The position numbers and the translations under genes were made by a program. Shown here piece after piece: positions 1 to 9,810 of a stretch of 64,000 bases of DNA; position 1 is the stretch's first letter; each line of letters starts with the position of its first letter. Source of the stretch: Papaver somniferum (lineage: Eukaryota > Streptophyta > Magnoliopsida > Ranunculales > Papaveraceae); the NCBI RefSeq assembly GCF_003573695.1, contig NC_039358.1, positions 17,236,637 through 17,300,636 of the forward strand, in the 5' to 3' direction. The notes under the pieces are model-generated. The model did not search any database. It worked only from the letters and a program-made list of their open reading frames with translations, and had not been told where the DNA came from.

Positions 1-102
1 ATGTCAAAGGCCTTTGACAGAGTCAAATAGAGTTTTTTAATTGCAATAAGAAAGATAGGATTTTATGAAAAATGGTGTAACAGGTTTCAATGTATTTCAA
101 GC

Positions 103-1434
103 GGGATAATTGGCCTTTGGTACTCGGGTTTTGTCCAGGACTAGGCTTTGGTCTAACATTTGTCCAACGTTAGCGCTTGGTACCTGGACTGGACGTTTAC
201 CAACGTTGACTTGGATAAATATTAACTTCTATTTAAAAATTATTAATAAATGAATTAATTAAAGTACAACATTAAATTAAATTATTATATGCATTGACTA
301 TAATAACCTTGGCTTTCTTAACATTTTCGTAACCAATCTTCTCCAAGCACATCACAGCCACCATCCGCCTCTCTTTCACGTTAAAATTTTTTTGATTCAC
401 ATCACTTAAAATCGGAAATCAAACCAATCGAAGTAGTAGTAAAAAATCAAAACCCTTAAGCTTTAAATCTAAACTCTCTGAGAAGAACCCTAATTTATTA
501 TCTCTCAAAAGAAACCTAATTTATCATCTCTCAAAAGAAACCTAATTTATCATCTGTAGTATTGCCATATCCACCACCACAATATAGTAAAACATGGAAA
601 CCCTATTTATGCTATTAATTTTCATTAGTTCTTTAGATTCATCACCTTCAAAACCCTAACCTAATTCTTACATCAACAACATCATCTCGTAAAATGTAAC
701 TACCTAATTCGATCCATTCTTTGTTGCCTTAAAAAAATCAAGTCTTTGATTTGTTCTCAACTGTCAAACCTCAATCAATCACACATATAGATCCCCTTTT
801 GTTCTTCTCGGATTTCTCGTTTCGTAGATCACAAAATTATCACATCTCATCACTGTAAAATTGGATTTTCGTTCATAAATTGGATTAGGTATCGATCGAT
901 TAGGTTCAATGAAGTTTTAGAGTACTCATATGATGAGGAAAGTTGGGTATGAGATGGGTTTATACTTCGCAGCGAGTTTATAAAGATTTGAGTTTTGGCT
1001 GTGGTGAAAAAGAATTAGGAAATTGAGAAGAATATAGTGTATTGGGTTTGGATACTGAGTGGTTCACTTCCTTTGACTGGAAACAGAGAAGAAGGGATCA
1101 GAAACAGGGAAGAAGAGATCATGTTGTTAGGTTCTTGTTTGATTAACAAATTGTGGCATGAATACGTTAAAATTGGGGGTTTCCATACGATGGAATTAGG
1201 GGTTCAATTTGATTTTGTGGTTGTTTTATTTTTGAGATTTGTAAGATATTAAATGGAAGGGTACGATAGTAAACTTTTTATATAATGTTTTTAATAATTT
1301 CTAAATAGAAGTTAAAACTTAACCTAGTCAACATAGGTCAACGTCCAGTCCAGATACCAAGCACTAACGTTGGACAAATGTTAGACCAAAGCCTAGTCTT
1401 GGACAAAACCCGAGTACCAAAGGCCAATTATCCC
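103..1434. mobile_element. Non-autonomous Mutator-like element (MULE), 1332 bp
   Basis: Both ends begin GGGATAATTGGCCTTTGGTA when read inward. The inverted repeats run about 145 bp (103-248 and 1289-1434), and the first 95 bp differ at only about three positions. Directly outside lie 9-bp near-repeats, ATTTCAAGC at 94-102 and ATCTCAAAC at 1435-1443 (two mismatches). Long TIRs and a 9-bp duplication are the Mutator signature. Removing the element restores continuity of the LINE RT. The interior has no transposase and no convincing ORF; a 71-codon ORF at 1037-1252 has no recognisable content. About 500-555 holds 2-3 copies of a roughly 27-bp direct repeat. Confidence 0.88.
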
Positions 1435-1443
1435 ATCTCAAAC

Positions 1444-3660
1444 ACTACTCTGTCAGTTCTTTTAAATGGTGCACCAACTGAATTTTTTAAACCAACAAGA
1501 GGGTTACGGCAGGGAGATCCATTATCTCCCTACCTTTTTGTTTTTTTGTCTGGAGTCTCTATCTAGAACTATAACAAATGCTGAAAACTTATGCTTGATT
1601 AAAGGAATCAAAATTTCCAGATATGCTCCGCTTGTTAGTAACATGCTTTTTGCAGATGACTGCCTAATATTTTGTAAAGCGGACGCGAAAACTTATCGGA
1701 ATTTTGTTGAAATGTTTAAATATTTTGGGACAGCTTCAGGCCAACTAATAAATTTTAGCAAATCGGGTGGTTTCTTCACTCCCCAAAACTGATCCACATA
1801 TTATGAATGAAGTAAAACATCTGTTAGAAGTTAACTCCATACCTCTTAACTATAGATACCTAGGCTCTCCTTGTTCACCAACAGATCCAAAGTTCAGAGC
1901 TTTGAACCTCTAGTTAAAAAAATGGGTAATAGATTACAAAATTGGAATGGAACCAACCTAAATTCATTCGGAAGAACTGTAATGATAAAAAGTGCAACCT
2001 CTTCTTTAGCTTTTTATTAAATGAACTGCTTTAAAATACCATTTTTTTTATTTTTTGTAAAACTCTAACCAAACTACAGAGGGACTATTGGTGGGGAAAA
2101 GATGAAAATGGCAAAAATGAAAAATAAAAAAAATGAGCATACATCTAAAAGCTTGGAAATCAGTATGCAAACTAATAAAAGAAGGGGGTTTGGGTTTGCA
2201 AAATATTGTAAACTTTAATTTGTCTATGATAGCAAAAATGGGATGGAGACTGAAAGAAAATCCTAACCCCCATTGCGCCCAGATCTTGAAACCCAAGTAT
2301 TATCCAGAAAATGACATTTTGCACACAAAATTAAACCCAAACATAAGAGATAGTTGGATTTGGAAAGGAATACATAGCGGAGTCCAACAAATAAGAACTA
2401 ATTGTATCTAGAAATTAGGAATTGGAAGTCAAATCGATATTTGGGAGGACCAATGGATCCCTAATACCCAATACCAATCATTAGACCAACCGCTGGTACG
2501 GGCAATTAAAAAAAGTAAATCAACTAATAACTGTTAATAAAACTTGGGACATTGATAAACTTCATGCATGATTTATTAATTTGACAGTAGACAAGATTTT
2601 AGAAATAAACTTACCGGTACAGGATGAAGAAGATAACACAATCTGGAAATTAAATGCGAAAGGTAATTTTATTGTGCACTCCCTTTATGATTCAATTAAC
2701 AGTAGTAATGATAGTACTGCTGAATGGAGGAAAATATGGAATCTCAATACAACTCCAAGTATCAAGATCTTTATTTGGAAAACTTCCCATTCAATTCTGC
2801 CAATTGGAATGTGAATGACAACCATTCTTCCAAACATAGATACTAAATGCAGCCTTTGTAACAATGAAGAAGAAACTCTTACTCATTTGTTTCTCGATTG
2901 TAACTTCACAAGACAGGTATGGATGCACTTAAACTATGAAATGAGTTATGCTAAACAAAATTGTAATACCTTTCATGAATGGCTAAATGCATGGTTCAAC
3001 GAGGAAAACAAAGATAGATGTATATTGGGCTGGCCAGAATTATGTGGTTTAATCACATGGCATGTATGGAAAGCAAGGTGTAATGCTACATTCCAGAAAA
3101 AAAACACGCAATAACAGCTGGACAGATTGTACATTTTATCAACAACTTTATCACTGTTAACAGAACAAATTATAATATTATGCAGACTTTTTTTCTATAA
3201 CCTTATACAGGATTAAACACTAGAAGTTATAAATAGAGAAGCGGAAAATGAGACCTCCTTCATGAATTTGAGAATAAATATATCTTTATCAATGCAAAAT
3301 CCTATTACTGCTTCGGGTATTGGACTAACTCTTATTGACCACACAGGTACCACAACTAAAGCTAGGGGATCCTACGTGGACTGCACTACCAGAGAACAAT
3401 TAGAGAAAAAAGGAGCTGAAGCTGCCTTTCAATGGGTAACTGAATGGGGTGGATATCAAGTCATTTTCCAAAGTGACTCTTCGTCAACTATGGAACTGCT
3501 GATGGGAAGATATGCTGAAGCTAGGGATTATAAATATAAAATTAGTACTGATTTTAGAACTCAAACAAATTTAGATATTAACTTTAAAGTGCATGCTTTT
3601 ATTTTAACTTCTAGATACGTTATTAATAAGGCTGCAAATATAGCCACTTTTTAAGAGAAG
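1444..3660 (+). pseudogene. LINE ORF2 remnant: reverse transcriptase, zf-RVT, RNase H
   Basis: The RT motif [13 protein letters not shown] lies near 1500-1540 and the catalytic FADD motif near 1650-1665, in different frames, so at least one frameshift separates them near 1555. Thumb/connection sequence continues to about 2400 with stops. The zf-RVT region (about 2640-2960) shows CSLC followed by THLFLDC, with an in-frame stop at 2812-2814. The RNase H region (3262-3654) shows GIGLTLID, an SDSS acidic motif and a downstream alpha-helical tail. In active LINEs this polyprotein copies the element RNA at the nicked target. This copy is non-functional. The first part of the RT palm lies at 1-93. 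Confidence 0.85.
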
Positions 3661-3848
3661 CCCTGAAATCCATTCTAAACAACCTTTATATAAGAAATTG
3701 TATTAACCTTGTAACTGCAATTGAGATTCAGATTTCTGAAAACAAAATTAACCTTGAAATGGCTAATGTAACTCAGTTCTCTGAGAACAATCATTACAAT
3801 CAATATATTGTCTAGGCTTTTATCCCTCGTTTCCAGGAAAAAAAAAAG

Positions 3849-4473
3849 ATTGTTGATAGATGTGATTATGATTTTTGTATTTGTTTTAGATAATCAGAAT
3901 TATTAAGGTTTCTTTGAAGGGTAATTCAGTATTTTAACTTGTTTTAGATAACCCATATCCTTTTGTCTAGAATTAACCTGGCTTGATTGGGGTATACCCA
4001 AACTAATTGGGGTATACCCAATAAGACAAAATCTGGTTATTTTGAAGTAAAACCAAGCCACCCTTTAACCTTGTATTTTCTAAATGGCTAATATGCCCTT
4101 GTTTAATTAACACTAAAAATTCTGATTAGGTTAATTAATTGAGTTTAGATTGATTGAATAGATTAAAACTTAGGAATTGAAGTTATGAAATTTTGTTTTT
4201 GATTGAACTTTTGCGGGATAATTTTTGATGAGAATTTTTTTTTTTTTTTGAGAATATCTCTTGCAACGAAAATGAAGCACACAACCGAAACACTTTTAAA
4301 AGATGATTGCAAATCTGTGGTATGAAATCATACTCAAAATCAAAGAAGAAATCCACAATTTCAGTTCTGAAAGTATTAAAGATCGGCAGGGTCGACTAAT
4401 GAAGATCATGCCGACCACCCTACGTCGGCAAGGCATACGGTTGAAGAAGGTGTCGGTTTTCTACGACCGGCAG
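3849..4473. other. Non-coding DNA; likely left flank of the TGCCGG-motif element
   Basis: No gene is visible. ATTGGGGTATACCCA occurs twice at 3986-4000 and 4006-4020. This resembles in layout the doubled AATTGGGGG terminal sequence of the element starting at 43367. The AT-rich stretch after it (about 4050-4200) also loosely resembles 43430-43550. From about 4383 the GCCGAC/GTCGGC/CCGGCAG motifs begin, and they continue after the LTR insertion at 13335. I infer that this is the outer end of the large motif-rich element that the Tat LTR element entered. Confidence 0.45.
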
Positions 4474-4942
4474 TGTAGGATCAGAATTTCACAATGACAA
4501 TGTTTCAGCGAAGTTATCAGTGACACAGCATAACAGCGTCGAAGAACAGTTTCAGAAATGATAGAATAAATGACGTCATCTAAGGTCACGAGAAAGATGT
4601 GATAGTATTGCGAAGATTAGAGAGTTTGCGAAATTAACATCTGTAAGGTTGCGAGAATGCCGCAAACCATATCCGAAAATAAAGGACAGATTAGCTGTCA
4701 TCCACTATGTATTTCCTTATAAATAGTCATTCGAGTTGTAAAGGAAGTGGGAATCTTTTTTGAGTAAGAAATAAGTAAATAGGAGAGAGAAAGTTTAGAG
4801 AAGAGGTCATTCTTGACTTCTTTATCTTTCTTGTAAGAACATTCAAAAATTAATCAATAAAATTAAGAATATAAACCTAAAAATGAGTTGATCAACAACG
4901 AAATCATATGAGGGGTGTAGTGTAGGATTTCCTGCAACTACA
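4474..4942 (+). repeat. 5' LTR of the Tat-type element
   Basis: The repeat is 469 bp, from TGTAGGATC to CAACTACA. It contains a TATA-box candidate TATAAATA at 4718-4725. By eye it differs from the 3' LTR at about 15 positions, so the insertion is not very recent. Confidence 0.93.
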
Positions 4943-4944
4943 TA

Positions 4945-4961
4945 ATGGCGCTAGAAACAGG
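4945..4961 (+). promoter_or_regulatory. Candidate primer-binding site (TGGCGCTAGAAACAGGG)
   Basis: It starts two bases after the 5' LTR and begins TGGCGC, a form common in Tat/Athila-type Gypsy elements. The matching tRNA was not identified. Confidence 0.6.
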
Positions 4962-5078
4962 GAGGAGTTGAAGATTATTCTAGAAAAAACTAAAGCTTGA
5001 TATTGAGATTTGTGAAAATTTAAAGTGATTGATTAAGATTTTTTCATAATTTATTGCAATATTGTTAGCATTGAAGAA

Positions 5079-7470
5079 ATGGCTAGAAGAAGAAATACAT
5101 CCGAACAACCGATTACTATTAGAAGAAGCAAAAGAAATGCTGGAAGAGAAAGAAGTGAAATGGGAGAATCTACTAGAATGAGAAATAATAGAGAAAATCA
5201 AATTCAATCGCCAATTCAACAAACACTAGTTCAAAAGAGGAATACAGATTATGACAGAGTGAGCGTACACACTTGGCGATCAAATTCAGCAGAAGAAATA
5301 GAAGAAGAGCAACAAAATAGAAATTATGGACAGGAAGAGAGAAATCAAGAAGCAGATGAAGGAATAATTCATGGAGGTGAGGAAATTGGAGCGTTAGAAA
5401 CATTAAGGCGAAGAATACATGAAGAAAGAAGAGCTGAGGCAGAAGAACGTGCGAATTTAACAAGGAAAAATCACGAATTAAGGATGGAGAATATAAGACT
5501 GCAGAATAGAAGATCGAGAAGTATCACAAAATCATATTCAAGATCGACTAGAAGAGAAATGAGGCGAAATTCACCCACAATCAATGCTGGAAATAATATT
5601 CAAGAAGAAACATCAAATCCTAATGAAGAATATCGCGAAAATAGAGAAAGAACTGATGATCGTTAAATTCCACAAAATGAAACTTTTGATGATGGGAAAA
5701 TTGGAGGAAATCAAGAGAACAGGCAAAATCAGAGACAAAATAACCAAGATGGCGAAGGAAATCAAGAGGAAGGAAGAAGAATTTTACATGTGAGAGAAAC
5801 TCAAAGAAATCAACAGACAATTGAAGAAGAAATTGAAAGACATAATGCTGAACAAGCACGTTTAATCTGCGAACGTGAAAGATTGAGAGCGGAAATGGAA
5901 GAACAAGAGCTTCAGGAGACAATTCGCCAGAACAATCATGACAATCGAGAAAGAAGGCGTATACAAAACCGGAATAACGATAATCTCAATGAGGAGTATG
6001 ATAGAGTAAAGAGAATGGCTGAAAGACAGCGAATTGAATTGATAAGAAATGAACAAAATTATGGAGGGGAAAATGAACGACATCATCATTTGCGAATTCA
6101 AGATAGAGAGGAAGAGAATCGCAAGAAGACGAGATGAGGATAATGAAGAAGAGATACAAAATTTCGCAAGAGAAGATAGACGTGAACGCAGAAGAAGAGA
6201 AGCAAAATTAAAGAGACCAATGGGTCAAGATTCAGGTGTAAATAAACAAATCTTGAAAGAATTAGAAGAAATGAGAGGAATGCTAAATAACAGAGGAGAA
6301 GTAGGTAGAAGACAATTGGATGAAGCAATAGAAGAAGCTGCGAAAACTCCATTTACAAGGGAAGTACAATTAGGAGGAATACCACCGAAATGCAATTTGC
6401 CCGCATTAACCAGCATTTTGATGGAACAACTTGTGCAATTCACACATTAAAGCTTATGTGAGGTGCATGTTACAATGGGAAAATCATGATGCGGTATTGT
6501 GCAAATATTTCGCATCCAGCTTAACAGGAGAAGCGTTAAAATGGTTTGAAGGTTTACCAAAGAATACAATAACCTCCTTCAATCATTTGCAGACCACATT
6601 CTTGGGAGCATATATAAGTAATAATTCCTCACGACCTGGTATAGAAGATGTGTTTGGATTAAAACAAAGGATTGGCGAAAGTTTGAAACACTTGACTAAA
6701 AGATGGAGAACTATGTGTAGCGAAATGGCTGGCCGTGTAGATGAGAGATATCTCATATTATCATTTATCAATGCTATGTTTGCAACAAACCTGTTGTATG
6801 TCCAAATTTTCAGAGTCAAGAATACGATTACAATGACTGAATTGCGAGAACTTCAAGAAGAATACATTGCTTAGAGGAAAGACAAAATGAAATGGAATCA
6901 TATCCAGTTGCGAACACCAGCTCACAAAAGCGAATGCAAGCTTATTACCCAAGCTAATAAACACAGTGGCGAATACTTCGCAAGTACAACAAGAAAAGGT
7001 GACACAATCAGCAGAATTGGTAGCTATGGGGAGCCGAGATCAAGAAGAGTATGAAAGAGAAAGAAATTTCTACAATCGTGGAGGAAATAACAAGATTCAA
7101 AGACTCGATCAACCGCAAGAAACTTATGGAGGTCAAAGACCAAACTTTAATAGAGGACAAGGAGGTCACAAGGTAATATGGGAAGAAATCAAGATGCCAC
7201 CTCTAAATGCAAGTGTGGAGAAGATATGGGAAGCTATAATTTTGATGGAGAATATACCAAACCATGGAACATGGGAACGGAACCACCTCCAAACCACAGA
7301 AGTCATGAATTTTGTTCTTATCATCATTTTCATGGACATACCACAAACGATTGCAGAAATGTAAAGAGAATTATTTTGAGAATGATAGATCAAGGAAAAC
7401 TAAACGACTTTCTGGTAGGGCATCGCAATCTCAACCATTACCACCACCACCAGAACATCACAAAGTGAAT
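5079..7470 (+). pseudogene. Tat-type gag, broken by a stop and several frameshifts
   Basis: The reading starts at ATG 5079. The N-terminal part is unusually rich in Arg, Glu and Asn and looks like long charged coiled coil. An in-frame TAA at 5664-5666 breaks it, after which the same frame continues to about 6137; frame changes follow near 6135, 6440 and 6880-6965. About 6440-6870 matches the retrotransposon gag core (ALKWFEGLP, then FLGAYI). About 7310-7400 holds a knuckle of the form C-x3-H-x3-GH-x4-C (CSYHHFHGHTTNDC), typical of Tat/Ogre gag. Gag forms the virus-like particle. This copy could not make an intact one. Confidence 0.8.
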
Positions 7471-7759
7471 ACGATGAAAAAGAAAGAAACATTCTTCATA
7501 GAAGTTGGTGCAAAAGCAAAAAATCTATTCTGTCACTCTATCGTACATTCATATAAGACAATTGAAGATTTTCATGATAATGTTTTGAGTAGAGTGTTCG
7601 CAAGAGATAATAATGGAAGAGAAATTATGAATATTGCGAAAATCTCGCCACTAGAGGAATGGCAGAAACAGATCATTTCTTTTACCGCAGAAGAAATTCC
7701 CGAAGGAGAAGAGGTGCATGACAATCCATTGGTAATAAAATTAGAAATTAATCCAAAAC

Positions 7760-8291
7760 CGAAAGAAGATGAGGATGATGAAGCTGAAGATTCATGGGCA
7801 ATCAATAGAATTCGTCGATACTGGAAGCTCTGTGAACATCTTATTTTATCATACTTATAAAACCATGGGTGGAAGAGATGATGATCTTATACCATCAACA
7901 TATAAGATATATGGTTTTAATGGTACTGCTAACAAGCCTAAAGGGGAGGTTACTATGAATTCCATTGAAGGGAATATCTTCTGAAATCTCATTCTGTGTC
8001 GTTGATGTAGAATCACCCTACAATGCATTAATTGGTCGACCTTGGCTACATGGGATTCTAGGTGTAGCTTCAACTTTCCACCAATGCATCAAATTCCCTC
8101 ACCCCAATGGTGTAGGAATCATAAAGGGAGATTGGGTTGAAGGAAAGAGATGTTACGAAACTGAGATAGAATCTTGCGAAGGAAGAGCAAACAAGAAGGA
8201 AAACTGGCGACAAAATCAAGATGTACAAAGAAGTGAGAGGTTGATGGTGGATACAATCGAAAAGAAAGGAGAAGAGATGTTGCGAAATTAA
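7760..8291 (+). pseudogene. Tat/Ogre-type aspartic protease remnant
   Basis: The active-site motif VDTGSSVNILF lies near 7815-7850. The family signature YNALIGRPWLHGILGVAST lies near 8020-8075 in a second frame, so a frameshift near 7970-7985 separates the two halves. The following KFPHPNGVG and a GDW-x5-RCY-like segment also fit Tat/Ogre proteases. The protease cleaves the gag-pol polyprotein. The sequence stops being protein-like after 8291, where reverse transcriptase would be expected. Confidence 0.8.
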
Positions 8292-9810
8292 TGCTAGCTC
8301 AGAATAAAAAGGATGAACATACCACTACCAAGAAGCAGTAGCAGAAAATAATAAAGAAGCAGAGGATGGCAAAGGTAATAAAAACAAGAAATGTATGAAT
8401 GATTAAGTTGTTGCGATAATCTCGCAATAAGTAAAATTCTCAAAAATACATTTGATTGAACAAAAAATTGAGATTGCGAAATTCAGATACAATAATGATT
8501 TGCGAGACTCTCGCAGAGATAATGAATTTTACAGAAAATAATCAGAGAAGAATGACAAAAGAGAAAGGCGAACCTTTATGGCGTACACCCTAGTTCGCGA
8601 ATACAATTTCGCAAGAGGCAAATGTAAGACCTAAAGTACGTCATATAAGGGGGTACCTTGCATGACTCAGGGAAAGGCTACACCGCCACCGGAACCTGAG
8701 TCATGGAGATTTGGGGTCAATGAAGCCCATCCGGGAGAGGCACCTTGGATTCTCAACTTAAGCATATGACTTAGGTTGGGCGACTAAGGTAATAAGGACT
8801 CTCCCAAGGAGTGCAGATCTGATCAAGGCGCCGAGGTACACGGTTGAGTCAAGGGTGCCAGGGACGTTTGAAGCGTACCTTGCCATTCTTGACAAGTCTT
8901 GGCTTATACTGCACTCGTCCTGAAGAAAACCCCACTTAGGGTGCAGTCTCGTAACCATAAACCCTATAGGTAAAAGGGATAAGAGGCTACGAAAACAACT
9001 GGTTGTTGTTAAGACTGGATGGGAGGATCTAACCTTGTACGGTAGATTTACGTCTCCTTGAAGGGGAAACCAGGGGGGAGATAAGGGCGGCACCCTCCAT
9101 TAGGGAGCTGATAAGTGTCTTAAGACGCAAATGTCATAAGGCTTTTTATTCGCAAGGATATTAAGGCTTGTCATATTTGTGCAACAATCCTGAAGAGGCA
9201 ATAATACAAAAGAAAAAGATAAGACGAGATCAATGGGTTTTCCAATGAAAGTGCGAAGACGTCCTGCGATTTCGTTGCAAGACGGCAATGTCATGGGGCT
9301 TTATTTTCGCAAGAATATTTAGGCCTGTCATATTGTCGCAACATTCCTGAAGAGGCCATAATACAAAAGAAAAAGTTAAGGCAAGATAAATGGGTTTTTG
9401 CATGAAAATGCAAGGACGTCCTGCGATTTTGTCGTAATGACAAGAGGTGGCATAATAAGACCTTTAATTAGGAAGGAAAAATAAGACCACACAGGAATGA
9501 GATTTTGAAAACAAACAAAATTCACTTCGCAAAAGGTTGCGAAATTATACAATAAGAAAATTTTTACGAAATCTCTCATTTGGATTCAAATAACAGACAC
9601 AAGTATAGGAATGTATGAAATTAGAAAATGTTATTTATCTCCATATGAGAGATTTACTCAAAAATTCAAGAATTAATGATTATATTGATTAACTGTATTG
9701 CAAAGAAGAATTGTTTTCATTTACGCAGGTCAAAATGAAAGAAACACAAATATACAGAAAGAAGAAATAAATGTACAAGTATTACAAAGAATCAAAGAAA
9801 GAAGTAAAGA
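8292..9810. other. Non-coding centre of the Tat-type element, where RT/RNase H/IN would lie
   Basis: No RT (YxDD), RNase H or integrase motif is visible in any frame. 8400-8640 has repeated short GCGA...TCGC pairs, for example near 8414 and 8502. 8640-9110 is a GC-richer tract with no convincing ORF. The 111-codon minus ORF at 8758-9093 has no recognisable content and I do not call it a gene. 9124-9440 is a tandem duplication, described separately. Confidence 0.7.
9124..9437. repeat. Tandem duplication, two copies of about 157 bp
   Basis: The copies begin GACGCAAATGTCATAAGGC at 9124 and GACGGCAATGTCATGGGGC at 9281. They share the interior CCTGAAGAGGC-ATAATACAAAAG and the end GACGTCCTGCGATTT. 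The duplication lies just past the 3' end of the antisense gene. Confidence 0.85.

Larger units (their letters stand above)
1..3848 (+). mobile_element. Decayed LINE (non-LTR retrotransposon), left end outside window, split by a MULE
   Basis: Fragments of a plant LINE ORF2 occur in order on the plus strand: reverse transcriptase, zf-RVT zinc-binding region and RNase H. A 1.33-kb DNA transposon (103-1434) interrupts the RT between the first 93 bases and position 1444. The 3' end is placed at the A-run at about 3839-3848, as expected for target-primed insertion. The reading frame is broken by stops and frameshifts, so the copy cannot encode a working enzyme. It resembles the minus-strand LINE at 49085-51530, most clearly in RNase H. 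Confidence 0.88.

Noticed and set aside
8758..9093. 111-codon minus ORF in the Tat element
   Set aside because: No similarity to known domains and a low-complexity look; not part of the spliced antisense gene.
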